64,000 nt of DNA from Azadirachta indica (taxonomy: Eukaryota; Streptophyta; Magnoliopsida; Sapindales; Meliaceae), in the NCBI GenBank assembly GCA_022749755.1, contig CM040453.1, forward strand, positions 14,083,368 to 14,147,367, in the 5' to 3' direction. The notes below the pieces were generated by a model that ran no database searches, was not told where the DNA came from, and worked only from the letters and a program-made list of their open reading frames with translations. Of the stretch, positions 49,503 to 62,300 are shown in pieces. The translations under genes were made by a program, and so were the position numbers. Numbering within the stretch: the first letter of the stretch is position 1; every line of letters begins with the position of its first letter.

Positions 49503-50119
49503 TATAGTAGTGAATATTTAATTATGTTGCACAAATAATACTAAATGTATAAATCAGAGCAGAGCTAAGATTAATGATTTGGAGAGGCTAAAATATAATG
49601 ATTTAAAGTCAGAAGAGATCAAAAAATAAAGATACAATTTAAAAGGTTATATTAATAATTTTCATCTACAAATTTTAAATTTTTCTTAAGATCTGCAGAG
49701 CCATTTAGGGGACAAATTAATGGGGCTAACATGAATAATTTATGGGGGTGGTGTAAAAAATCTCAAAATAGGGGGAATTTTAGTTATTTTCTTGTAATAA
49801 TCATAAAAAAGAAAAAAGATTGATATGGCATAACATGATTGAAAAAACAAAAATAAGAAATTAAAAGTCAATATTACTACCCTTTTTTTTATTTAGTTCA
49901 GCAAATTATCTTGTTTTTATTTCTTCAATCAAATTATGTTACGATCAATTCATACGAATAAGTTAACACATATAATTTATATTTATAGCACTACTCTTTT
50001 TACTAGATGTTATGAAGCTATTTATTGCATTATTTTTCATTAATGGGTGTTATAAAAATATATCATGAATGATAATAAAATAAATTATGACAACTACATT
50101 ATTATTATTATTATTATTA

Positions 50120-50166
<47 letters not shown>

Positions 50167-50786
50167 CACATAATAATTAATTATTTATAATAAAAGTTTT
50201 AATTAAACTCAAACGTGGTTGCATTTATGAAAGGGTGCTATCACTCCTCAAATTTAGGAAAGGGCACAAGGGAAAGTGAAGAGGCGTCACTTTTTCTCGA
50301 GAAAATAAAAGCGAAAATCATGACTTGAAATCCAAGCCACATGACGACCTCGAAATTCCAAATCCAGCCGAATTACATTTGAAGATAAGCATTAATTGTC
50401 CCCTTTCATATAAAATCCATTTCCTCCACCGACCCAAATTAATTCAATCCACAATCATTTTTTTCTCTCTTATAGATGATTTATTATATATAAAAAATAT
50501 GCGATTGATTAATTTATTTATGGGTCCTCATCAATGCCTTGCAATTTCTATCATTATTATTATTACTTTTAATGAAGTTCACTTCAATTTTGTGGGTCAA
50601 TTGAGTTTTGAGATCATATGATTTCAAATATACTACTTTTAAGACTTAGTCCTTTTTAACTTAGAAAACAATTTTACTTTGACGTCAACATTTGTCGCAA
50701 TTTATATGATTTCATATATGCAACTTTTATATTCACTCTAGTATAAACACATGTCCTTAAACACAATAGTATTTGTTATATATATT
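46621..50786. other. Gene-poor AT-rich intergenic region
   Basis: No gene recognised. It contains a TTAA/TAAT repeat (about 46665-46685), a TA microsatellite (49470-49496) and a long ATT array (50099-50166). A possible decayed inverted-repeat element lies between about 48245 and 48945 (GGGATTGTTTATTT against GTTTATTTGAAC at the other end, weak). Confidence 0.4.
50099..50166. repeat. (ATT)n trinucleotide array
   Basis: About 22 ATT units with one irregular ATTTATT break. Simple repeat in intergenic DNA. Confidence 0.9.
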
Positions 50787-50817
50787 GCGTTTATGAATAT
50801 ATGTATATTTATGTAAG

Positions 50818-50848
<31 letters not shown>

Positions 50849-50894
50849 AAATCATAAACGCCACTTACATAAATAAACATATATTCATAAATGC
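50787..50894. repeat. 32-base inverted repeat around a TA-rich loop
   Basis: The left arm 50787-50818 (GCGTTTATGAATATATG...) and right arm 50863-50894 (...CATATATTCATAAATGC) are near-perfect reverse complements around a 44-base TA-rich centre. The structure can fold into a long hairpin and resembles a foldback MITE. Confidence 0.7.
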
Positions 50895-50925
50895 ATGAAT
50901 GTGATGTTTCAAAAAACCTGGGGTT

Positions 50926-51061
50926 TCTAATAGAATAGTAACAAAGCAACTTTACCACCCGCCACTAAATCGCCACCCCCTCCAAGTGAAATTGGTGCTT
51001 GCTATTGCACCAGGGGTCGTTCCACTGGGCACTAAGGTGTGGGTGTTTACTATTCATTAGA
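50926..51061. mobile_element. Small MITE-like element, about 136 bp
   Basis: The left end TCTAATAGAATAGTAAC matches the reverse complement of the right end (TCTAATGAATAGTAAAC) with small differences. The interior is clearly more GC-rich (CCACCCGCCACTAAATCGCC and similar) than the surroundings. No coding capacity. Confidence 0.55.
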
Positions 51062-51654
51062 CAAAGACAGGTTGTAAGTCAGATCTAAATGTTGGATAGA
51101 TAAGCGTTCTGTAGTAAGAATATTACAAACTCAAAAATAAATAATTGAGAGTCAAAATATTAGTCAGCTAATATTTTAAAAGTAATTAATGAATTAAGGT
51201 GTAAGTATATAATTTTACAAAGCTACACAAGCCTAACTATATAAACACTTGATAAATGAATCTAAAATATAAATATTATAATAAAATTTTTAAAAAAAAT
51301 TATGTAACTGAGGGACAATCAAGGCCTCTTTAGATCTTGTTGAAGCTTTGCTGCTGCTAATTGTTATATAATTTTATTTCTAAAGAATTATATATCAAAA
51401 GTAAAATGTGAGTCTCTGCTTATAGTCACACGATCGTTCTTAATAATTAAGAATGGTCATATGCATGAAGCTAATATAAAATTTTTGGAAATAGTAACAT
51501 TAATATTAAAATATGCATTCTTCAATAAAATACATATAATTTTATCTTAAAAAATTGTCACACGCTTATAAATAATAAGATTATTATTAACTCGAAACAA
51601 TATGAGATTGAACTTTTCTAACAAATTTTATTACTATAGTTGAATCAGATTTAT

Positions 51655-52487
51655 TATAGGAAGGATCATTCATGTCCATATGACCGTTATGGCGGAGCTA
51701 CATGATAGAGAAAAAGCTAAGTTTTAACATACAAATTACTTGATTACATATTGATAGTCCAAAAATATCAATAAATGACCGCCACTATAAGCTAGTGAGG
51801 GTGAAATAAGCACATGGGAATGAGAGACCAATTGGCTCATGAATTTCATCATAACATACACAGTGGTAACGTGATAGAGATCTTTTTAGTGACAACTTAT
51901 TTTTCCCTCGCCTATATAAACTCCAAGTTTTCCTCAAGCAAAGGGTGAATTCTTTTACTACCGTTCTCTCTTTTTCTTATTGTCCTCACAATCATACACA
52001 CACAATTATTGTTATTATTATTATTATTATTAATCTTTTGAAATTATTTTTCTAGTATATTAGTTCTAACTTAAGCGTTAGAGGAGGCTCGCCAGGAACA
52101 ATATCGATGCCCACTGACATGCTCTTATTTTGTAGGTATTTGTTACCATGACAGAATAATATTTCACTTTATAGGAGAATGAGTCACCTCAGCATAGGAA
52201 TGTATCTCCTTAGCACAAGAGTAAGTTACCTTGATGAGCGAGTGAGCAACCTCGTTGAAAGAGTCGATCACCTCGGCATAAAGGCAAGTCATCTAAGTCG
52301 GAAAGTAAATCACCTTGATAAATAGGTAAATTAGCCTAATAGATAAGGCAGTGCAAGACACCTCCTTGGCAAAGTTACCTAATGTCGTGGGTGTGTTTCC
52401 TCTATAGCTAACAAATTTTGAATGTTGACTGAAATCTTTTCCCACGTAGAGCTTACATGGCAATGGAGAGGAATTTTGACATCAACA
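51655..52487 (+). repeat. 5' LTR of the retrotransposon (833 bp)
   Basis: Contains a TATA box (TATATAA, about 51913-51919) and a CACACACAATTATTG stretch before an ATT repeat, all matched in the 3' LTR. It carries about 190 extra bases (about 52075-52265) absent from the 3' LTR. That segment is built of degenerate units of the form CACCTCGGCATAAAGGCAAGT, so copy-number change within the LTR is the likely cause of the length difference. Confidence 0.75.
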
Positions 52488-53218
52488 TTTAGTGCCGTCT
52501 GTGGAAAATTATACAAAAAACCTACAATAAAATATTCTTTAATGATAGAGCACAAAAAGGAAGGTAACTTTTAACCTTCTTTTGTGAAATTCTTGAGAAA
52601 TGATTGCATGATATAGAAGTAAGAGTAAGAGAGCTTAATCGAGCAAGCGAAGACTTAGCTTATTAGATCTTCTGCATGACTTTAGTATATCCCCTTATTG
52701 ATATTGTCAGAAATGCATGCTTACCTAAGAAGTTTAAAATGCTTCACTTATATTACTACCAAAGTCAGATAAACCTAGTAGCCATTTTGAAATTTTTAGG
52801 ATTTGATGCTTATTCAATGGCTTTAAACGGGGTCATATGTATATTATTTTTTATTATATTGAATGAACTAGCTAGAACTCAACAAAGTGTTTTCCCCTAA
52901 AAGCACCATGGTTTTCTTATGTGCTCTTAAAGAGGTTTAGGTATGTTATTTCACTACCTTAGTTTTTATAAGGTATTTTTGAGGAAAACACCACCTAGGC
53001 TACATCTCCATTCAATCTCCACGTGATATTTCGCTATGTTTTCACAGTGTGATATTTCCCCATGTTTTCGCCATATGTTATTTCGCCATGATTTCGCTAT
53101 GTTTTTGTCGATCATGTTTTTATGAAATTTTTGCAAACTTATCATTGTGGAAATGTTGCCAATTCTATCCATAAATATCCTATGTAGAAGCTCTCTTAAA
53201 TTGTAGGCGAGGAGTACA

Positions 53219-53825
53219 ATTTCAAGGGGTGTGGATCTTTTAAGAAGTCTACTAATTTGATACTATATATGTATCTTGGCATGGATAATTTTGCCATTGA
53301 AGTTTACTAATTTAATATTATAGGTGTATCTTGGTATAAATCATTTTGCCATTGAAGTTTACCAATTTGATACCGTAGGTGTATCTTACCTTAATCAAGC
53401 TTTCCATAATGTTAATATGATATTGTAGGCGTATCTTGAATTAATCAAATTTTCCTTAATACCAATCTGATATCGTAGATGTATCTTGGTATGAATTATT
53501 TCGCCATTAAAGTTTACCAATCTGATACCCTAGGTGTATCTTGGTATGGATCATTTTGCCATTAAAGTTTACTATTCTGATACTGTAGATTTATCTTGAT
53601 ATGAATCATTTCGCCATAAGTTTAACAATATGATACTGTAGGCGTATCTTGGCCTAATCAAGTTCTCTATAATGTTAATCTAATACCGTAGGCGTATCTT
53701 GACTTAATTAAGTTCTCCTTAATACCAATTTGATACCGCATGTGTATCTTCATATGGATTATTTCACCATTAAAGTCCACTAATCCAATACCAAAAGTGT
53801 ATCTTAGTGTAACAAGATTTGTTCT
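53219..53825. repeat. Internal tandem array 1 of the LTR element (about 55-60 bp units)
   Basis: Units of the form GATACCGTAGGTGTATCTTGG recur about eleven times with two alternating tails: a TATGAATCATTTTGCCATTAAAG type and a CTTAATCAAGTTCTCCTTAAT type. Both lead into ACCAATCTGATAC and the next unit. The copies are diverged. No frame stays open through them. Confidence 0.75.
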
Positions 53826-54360
53826 CTATAAGGTCTTTTGATGTCATGAGCGTATCAAAGGCATGATTGTTCACTATAAAAGTCCATTGATATCGGGTAC
53901 TTATTAATATAAAGATTTGTTTGCCAAGAAGTCTTTTGACACCGTGGTCGAATCAAAAGCATAGCTCGCCAAGAAGCCTTTTGACGTCGTGGCACATTAA
54001 AGACATGATTGTTCTCCACAAAGTTTTTTAATGCCCTAGCAGCATCAAAGGCACAGTAATTCTCCATAATGTCCTTTGATGCCATGGGCGCATCAATGGT
54101 AGGATTTGTTCACCATGAAAGTCCATTAATATTTGGCACATATTATTGACGAGATTTGTTGGCCAAGAATTTCTTTGATGTCGTGGCTGTATCAAGGGCA
54201 CAGTTCACCATGAAGTCCTTTGATGTCGTGGCCGCATCAAAGGTATAATTGTTTGTCATAAATTCCTTTAATGCTATGGTTACATTAATGGCATAGTTGT
54301 TCGCTATAAGGTCGTTTGATGGCGTGAGTACGTTAAAGGCACAAGTTGTTTGCCATTAAT
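53826..54360. repeat. Internal tandem array 2 of the LTR element (about 60 bp units)
   Basis: Units around TCCTTTGATGTCGTGGCCGC followed by ATCAAAGGCACAGTTGTTC and CACCATAAAG recur about nine times, diverged. TTTGATG and CATCAAA within each unit form a small internal inverted repeat. Confidence 0.7.
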
Positions 54361-56033
54361 ATCTTAGTTTGAACAATTTTGCCGTTAAAGTTTTTACTAA
54401 GTTTACATCAATGTATCAACATCATAAGGTAAGTTTTAAGTTGATTAAACTGTCATTAGAATGGTTGAGTTAATACAACGTCCATTGGAAAATATATGGA
54501 AGTGCAATAAACCAAGATGATCCTCAATGTGGTTTAGCCAGAATCGCATCCTAGGCACTTTGTACTCAGTATTCAAGAAGTAAATTATTACTTTATATAT
54601 TATTTGAAATTTAATTGATTCAGCATAAATGAATTAAGCAACAGCAAAGCAAACTAAAATTTGGAATAAGCATTGCTTGTGTTATTCTTCTCGCCACATT
54701 CTTTTTCCTCAGTCAATTTTGTCGCTAAATACTAATCGAGGTTAAATTAAAGAGACACTTTGCTGATAACGAAATTCTAATTCGCCTTGTACACCTTCCA
54801 TTGAGCTTGCTAGTACCCACTATACCAAGAAGCATCATTCTTCTTTTGAGCCTAAGCTAAGAAAGCCGCATGTTTCTCCCTTTTAACAGTTAAGGGCTGC
54901 TCAGTAACGGCTATAAAGTGTCGAGCTTGTTTTGCCTTAACCTATAAAATAGTAGCCTCAAATTTAGCATTCACAACAGCTACGAGTTCACCGCGCCATT
55001 AGTGGACGCAAGTGGCAGGCTGAAAGGAAAATAAAGTTAGGATATATATATCGCAAAGTGTAAAAGATGGCATGAGTTGTTAACTTTCAAAGGGTCTACC
55101 CCATATTGGCCTAGAATGACTTCAATGGTCTCCTCATCTCGCATTGATGTATATTTGCTGAGACGATATTAGCCATATTTCCCATCGCCTCGACTAGGTA
55201 AACAGGAATAGAGATAGCCACTTGAGCCAAGTTGCCTGATCAACTGGATCTTGGGATGTCGTTGAAATTCCCTTTTTAGAAACATACCTCATTAGTGCTA
55301 AAACAAGTTATGGAGGGGCCTCGACACCCAAAATTGGTAAAGACACTTGAGGTGGTGGTGACGGTAATTGAGAATCTCACCTTAGTCTCTTTTTTCCCCT
55401 ATGCCTTAGGTGGACGACTTTTTGGCGATGGCATTGTCTAGCTCTAGCAACTTCTTCTTTGCTTTTCCCCTATCCATCTCTTGTTGTTAATAGAGTCCCT
55501 TCCTTCTCCATTTATACCGCAACTGGATCTATTTGAAGTCAAAGTGATTGGGATAACATTTTATGATAACAGTAACTAACATCCAATGAGAATTCATAAC
55601 TGGCGCATTTCTCGAGACAATTTTGGAAAGGAATTACCACCAATATTTAAACCTTCCTCTTGTCATGCCGTGATGAAAACGACAATTAAGAAAGAAACTA
55701 CCATAATTGGAAAATTTTCTCATCCTGTGCTGAGATGGAAATAAACTCTTCGGAAAGAGATACTAAACACACGAATCTTAATTAGCCATATTGCATATGA
55801 TGATTGAGCGGACGCAACAATTTACATTATTAGAATATAACATTTGCCAAAAACAGCGCATTCTCCCAAAGCATACATGTATCTATCCATTCGAATAATT
55901 ATTATACATTAAATGCTTCTGACAAGAGTTATCAAGATGGAAGAAAATCTCGGGATCTAAGTGCTGGAGTGAACAAAAGTATAGTTTTTACGCTTGTCAA
56001 CTTTTCCAGACCTGAAAACTAAAGGGCTTCAAT

Positions 56034-56659
56034 TGTAGGAAGAATTATTCATATCACGTGACCACCATGGTGTAGCCACGTGGCAGAGAGAAAACTAAGT
56101 CTTAACATGCAAATTACTTGATTACATGTTGATAATCTAAAGGTATCAATAAATGACCGTCATCATAAGCCAATAAGAGTGAGATAAGTACATGGAAATG
56201 AGAGACCAAATAGTTCATGAATGTTATCATGACATGCACAGTGGTAACATGATAGAAATCTTTTTGGTGACAACTTATCTTTTCTTTGCCTATATAAACT
56301 CTAAGTTATCCTCAAGTAAAGGATTAGATTCTTTTACTACTGTACTCTCTATCTCTCTTTCTTATTGTCCTCACAATCATACACACACAATTATTGTTAT
56401 TATTGTTATTGTTCTTTTGAGATTATTTTTTCAGTATAGTTAGTCTGTAAAAAGGCAAGTCACTTAAGTCAGAAAGTCAATCACCTCAGTAGTTAGGTAA
56501 ATCAACTTAATAGATAGAGCAGTGCAAGACACCTTCTCAGCAAAATTACCTAATATCATAAGTGTGTTTTTTGTATAGTTAACAAATTTTGAATGTTCAC
56601 TAAGATTTTTTTTCCATGTAGAGCCTACATGGCAAAGGAGAAGAATTTTGGCATCAACA
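56034..56659 (+). repeat. 3' LTR of the retrotransposon (626 bp)
   Basis: Begins TGTAGGAAGAATTATTCAT and ends GGCATCAACA. It shares the promoter-like CCTATATAAACTC block (about 56288-56300) and the CACACACAATTATTG block with the 5' LTR. It lacks the approximately 190-base repeat-rich segment of the 5' copy. Confidence 0.75.
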
Positions 56660-57299
56660 GGATTAATAAGGATTCTTTCCTTAATTAATTAACTAAAAGA
56701 AATTGAAATGAGAAGCAATTAAATTCTTAAGCATTTCATTTCTCACACGTTTGAATTATTATAAGTTTATGATGACTAGATTCCACGGCAACCTCCTTCA
56801 CACTAACACGTATATATCATATCATGTTTACAAATTTGGATGAACATTTATTAATTAATTTGGTGATTAATATATATAATAGATAATGATTTGATTGACA
56901 CGCAATTGCTTTGATTTGAAAAACCCTTTTCATTTTAATTAATTTTAATTAAAATAAATTAATTTTAATTTATTAATAAATAAATAAATAAATTTGTTAT
57001 GGAATTAGTTGTAGGGTTTGTTGTTTGATTGTGACTTCCATCTCTAAATATATTTTTAATTAATTTAATGCCATTGAAATAAGGATTTTATCCAAATAAA
57101 TAAATAATTGACAATTGATTAAAATTGCTTGCAAGTAGTTTTGATTTCTCGAGAATGATTCAAAAGAAAACAATTTCTAGACAAAAAGGATTTTAGCAAC
57201 ACTTCTAATACAAAGTTGTCTTTTAAAGATGTAACAATAACAAATGTCTGTTATAGAAAAGTAATTTTAGATTTTTATTTGCCTTTATCTGTGTAAACA
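56660..57299. other. AT-rich intergenic sequence
   Basis: Flank of the LTR element. Contains an AATA repeat near 56975-56995. No gene seen. Confidence 0.4.
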
Positions 57300-57556
57300 T
57301 ATATATAAATATAGGTTAAGATGGACGGCTCCATCTTTTTTTATAAATATATTTATATTTATTTATAAACTGTTATATTTATACTCTTTTAATAGTTTAG
57401 ATTGAATATGATATATGTAATTAATACACTATAATTAATATATATATCATATTCTATCTCAACCATTGAAAATGTATAGATTTAATAATTTACAAATGAA
57501 TATAAATATATGTATAAAAATGTGGGGCTGTTGATTTGTCCCCTATATATATATAT
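57300..57556. mobile_element. Foldback MITE, about 257 bp
   Basis: Almost the whole segment is one imperfect palindrome. The left arm (TATAGGttaagatGGacggCTccatcTTTTTTTATAAATATATTTATATT) pairs with the reverse complement of the right arm. The centre lies near 57425-57430, where GATTGAATATGATATATGTAATTAAT pairs with its mirror. Ends are TATATAAATATAGG and CCCTATATATATA. No coding capacity. Confidence 0.65.
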
Positions 57557-59377
57557 ATATATATTAATTATATGTATTTTTAGTTATATATTTTTCCATA
57601 ATGAAAATCCTAGTAAAATAAGAATGGAATTGTACTGTAATAAAATTAATTTATACAAGTTGTGGACAAATATTTAATTAATTATTAATGTTATTTTTTA
57701 TAAAAAAAAAATAGGTAATTGTATTGTAGTGTCATGTTTATTGTATTTATAGTTTTTATTGAGGAAAATGTTTTAATTGTGCTAATTGTAATTGATGATG
57801 TATATATATGCAGACAAGAAATCAATTTTTTGCCTTGAATTTTATGCTTATTATTATACTAAGGAATTAATGTCATGCTCATGTAATGTAACGATATTTT
57901 ACCATAACCAAAACATGGGATTGAATCAAAATACCAATTATATTGCAATTTTCAAAGGTGTAGAAGCAGTCTAAACATTGACTAAATTCAAATAGGTTAC
58001 TTAATTGTTAAGGATGAATGTGGGGGAAAACCCTAAACTCAAAAATGAATAATGAATTGTACGTATTCAAAGTTATACGCTACCCTGCTAAAGCTGCAGG
58101 CAACAGTTAGGAAAAGATCAACCCATTAATAAATAAATAAATAAATAAAAAGTACAACAATATCTTGATGATTAAAATATCTAAAATTTAATTGTGAAAT
58201 TTAGAATATTTGCGTTCATTGCAGACATTTAGGAAGTATCATGTTCACTATTCTTTAAATTAAAATTGTACCGTATCTGTATCATATACATGTGATAGGG
58301 TGGGCAGTCGCATTGAAAGCTCTATATATGTATATTAATGGGGTAGTTGGTCGGTGGTTATGCAATTGGCCCAATTAAATTTGAATGATGTAGAATTGAT
58401 GGGTGTGCCTCCCCTCTGATTTGGAGATGAAATTGTGATAGATGTAAAATTCTGATTGAATTTCACATGGGTATCTATGGAATCTGATTCATTCACCAAT
58501 TTCAATGGAGATTAATTCTTCTTCAACATTGTCTAGTGAACAACTACTTGTTTACTTATTTAATGATATGAATGGATTCTATCTCAACTTCTACGACAAA
58601 TCTGAGATTTGATTTTGATAATAAACAGTATATGGTTGATATATAAGCTCATAGGCTTGCTCCAAATATTAGTTGTTGACAAATATACACCTACACCTAC
58701 ACCTTCCAACCCATCACATCCAGTTGACAAATAAGCAATTATCTATTTTACATTTTCTTTTCGTAACAGAATTCTGATTTTCGGCTTGCAATTATAAATT
58801 TCTAATTAACAATTAACCAAAAATAAATAAAAAAATATATACACATTCAACTATTAATAAGTGTATATTTTGATTACCTAATTTTCAAAGACGAATTAAT
58901 ACTCCCTTAGTTTTATATAATTTTTTACATTATTCACAGTCTAATATAATCATGATTATTAAAAATGTTTAAATTTAACAATCTAAAAGTAATAAAAATT
59001 AATTGTATAAAATTAACATACTATTTATTCTTCTCCGTTTTCAATACTTGGAAATATTCTACCTCACATTTGCAGTTAATCATGTACCATATACATCACT
59101 TTTAACTATTGCTTTGATTGTTTATAGTAACAAAAATAATGAACAAAGTGATCGTTTAACATAACCAATTTTCATGCAGTAAAATTTTGGAAGCAACCAA
59201 TTTTTATTTATGAGTCAGAAAATGGGGCGATATTCTTCTTCACTGGTTATTGATAAAAAAGGAAGTCTCTGACAATTAACCAATGTTAAAAGCAGGATAT
59301 GAAACAGAGTAGAGTCTAACATTGAATACAAATTTTACAGCAGCAAATTCCTTTGTTAATAATCTTCTGCACAGCCA
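57557..59377. other. AT-rich intergenic sequence and NOT3 3' flank
   Basis: No gene recognised. Contains an AATA repeat (58127-58148). The last 100-150 bases next to 59377 should be the 3' UTR of the minus-strand NOT3 gene. Confidence 0.4.
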
Positions 59378-62300
59378 CTATACAATAAGCTCGTCTTCAA
59401 GATAGTTGTATTCGAATGTGAACTCTGTCTTGATTCTTTGACACCTGCAAACCCAACCAATAATAACACACCGGATCACAATATGCTACTGAAACTTGGT
59501 AAAATGATTTAAGTGCGTTGGGAAAGAAAATTATCAACGGTGAGAAATTGGAACAGATTATGAGACACCAATGGTCCCTGCATTTTTCTGTCCAATTACA
59601 CGCATATAAAGCATTAAGAGAGTAATTAACTATTAATCACCATCTAAACATAAACATCAACAGATAAAAAATGAATCATTAACTGGGAGCACTCTTGCAA
59701 GCTCCACTACCAGAACCACATCATCCCAGAGAGTAGATAAAACGCATGAATATCATCCGTGATAATATAAAAACACACGGCTCATATAGCATCTAAAGCA
59801 GCAGTTAAAAACCTGACTGTAAAGTAAATAATACTAAATCCAACATACCATCCATGTTGTAGATCATCATTGGCAATATGAAAGTCAAAGTAAACATACG
59901 TCCCCTGTTCAAATTCATCATTTGCAACTTTCGGCTCCTCATGCCGTTGGAACCATGTGTTGTATTTTCTGTGGTATCTCCAAGACTGCTTCTTAAGCTC
60001 TTTTGCAGCCAAATATTGTTGGTAAGTGTTCTGCAGAAAAATAATTGCTTGAGAACAATCTAATGGAATTATATCACAGAAAAATGCATGACTAAATAAG
60101 AATAATCTTATATAGAAAAGTGATGCATAAATAAATAAACGAAGGTAGCAAGAAAAATCACCTGTTGATAGTAAAATGCAAAGAACAGTGTATCAGTACC
60201 ATAACTGTCCATCGATAATCGCTCCCAGAATGTAGGATTACTCACAATGGGTGCCTGAACTTGAGGGTAGCTAGGAGGTGTTACCGTAGGAGACCTCTGT
60301 AGAAGACCAGCAAATGATAATTATTCAACCACATACTAGAAACATCCAAAGCCAAAAAGATAAAACAAACTGAAGATATCAAGCATCTATACTGGAACGT
60401 AGCTCCTAGCACGCTCTGAATCCTTTGGTTGTGGAATTTTATAAAATGCAGACTCAAGCATCTGCAAATTGTACATCTGATCATGCATTCCCCCAGCATT
60501 CACAGTTGACACACTCAGGCTGTCACCGATGGCACCGAGATCAGACACACTTCTCCGGCCAATAACACCAAGGCCACCAGCAGGCTGACTGGCTTGCAGG
60601 GGTTGCCCAGGCGATAGATCAGTATCTCTAACTACTTGAACAGGCTCTGTCAAAGAACTGGATACCCCCGCCTGCAGCAAAGATGACATTTACAAGCAAA
60701 TAAGATCATTACACTTCTATCAAGTGCACATAAAACCATCACCTAATAATTATACACTAGAATTGTGTTCCGTACAAACTACTAGAAGGTTAATAGAATG
60801 CCTAACACTTCATAATCTGGTGCTAGGATCCAATCTAAATTTGGGCTCCAAAATGTTTAACTAAAAGTGCCTCACATAAATCATCATCATGCGATTACAG
60901 ATTGTGCTGTCAGCAATGTTTATAAATCAGCCCCTTCTAATTTGTAGCAAAATAATGGCAGTTCTAGGCAAAAATTTTCATATAACACAAAAAATACATA
61001 CAAATTAAAATTCGACCGTAAATTCTGTAAACCTGACTAATATTAAGGTCGCATTTGTTTGAGGATCTAAAGCCAAACGACAGAAAAAAAGTTCAATTGA
61101 CATACAGAAGAATCAACTGCATATGGAGCTTTCATATCATCTTCATTCATGAGATTCTTGCTGAGCCCAGGACTAGGTGCAGATTCTGGAGCTGACTCCT
61201 CGGATAAATTCTGCTGCTGCAACTGCTCCTCAACTTTTAAGTGGCCTACATCTGCACCATAAACAGACAAGCAAATGCCATTCAGCATCTAAGCATTATT
61301 TGTCAATGCAGGGTATCTTTCATACTTCTCCATACCAATCCATATTTTTTATAAATCTTTCATATTCCCTCATACATGCTAAATTTTAAATATATTAACG
61401 ATGTAAAACATAATCTTTACCACCTTTATCAAACTATAAACGAAATTAAACCCAGAATGAAAGGATTTTAGTTGTGTTAATAAACAAAATGAAGAGGTAA
61501 AATATAAGCAGCAGAATGAAACAAGGAAAAAAAAAAAAAAGAGTACCGGCATCCTTTTGGACACTTGACATCAATGTCTGTTGACTAGATTGTTGGTGGA
61601 TAGAATTTGGCTGCTGTTGCAAGCTGGCAGACGTAACATTATTCAGACCTGGCGCCTGAACCCCAAGTCCCAGACCAGCTTGAGGAGAGATGGATGAGCT
61701 CTGTGAAGTAAACTGCACAAACACAATTATTTTTGCAGGGAGCAAAAGAATATTATTAGAATGTAAACGAAGAAGAGACAAAAATGAACCAAATGTCAAC
61801 AAGGCAACTAAAACAGCTCTCTATAAGCTACCAATCAAATATACAAAACAAAATCAGCAGATCTATACCCCAACGGTATACCCTCCCAAAATTTACAAAA
61901 AATGGCACAAACACAACATTGTCATGCAATAACAAGAATATCACAAAATAAGGCAGAATCAATTTGAATATCTTAGTAAAGTGTATATGGAAAGACAGTT
62001 TCAAAACAGCATAATCACAATTAAAGGGAAAAATAAAGAAATAGACTATCATAGGATCCATAAACAAGCAAAAAAGTAAATGAAGTGCCCCAAAGAAAAT
62101 CATCAATAAAGCACAGAGTATTCGAGTTTAAGGAAGCTTAGATGTGAATACACCCTATATTTGTCTCATCTTGCCTTAAATATATGCATATTACATTGAC
62201 CTAAAAACAAGCACATAAAATTTACAGTTTCAACAATTCGTTTATTGTTTAAAATAACCTTAATACATATAATACTTCTTAATCATAGAAAACCATTGTC

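Larger units (their letters stand above)
51655..56659 (+). mobile_element. Non-autonomous LTR retrotransposon (Ty3/gypsy-like) with internal tandem repeats
   Basis: Two long direct repeats, 51655-52487 and 56034-56659, share colinear sequence from (T)NTAGGAAG to a common end CATCAACA. Directly after the 5' repeat, TTTAGTGCCGTCTGTGG looks like a degraded primer-binding site of the TGGCGCCGTCTGTGGG type common in plant gypsy elements. Before the 3' repeat lies a purine stretch, AAAACTAAAGGG. The interior has no gag, protease, reverse transcriptase or integrase that I recognise. Instead it has two tandem arrays (53219-53825 and 53826-54360), then about 1.6 kb of non-coding-looking sequence. I found no clear target-site duplication, and the first base pair of the 5' LTR seems mutated (TA for TG). 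Confidence 0.75.

Noticed and set aside
52676..54085. Small open frames inside the LTR element
   Set aside because: They do not resemble gag, protease, reverse transcriptase or integrase, and overlap the tandem arrays.
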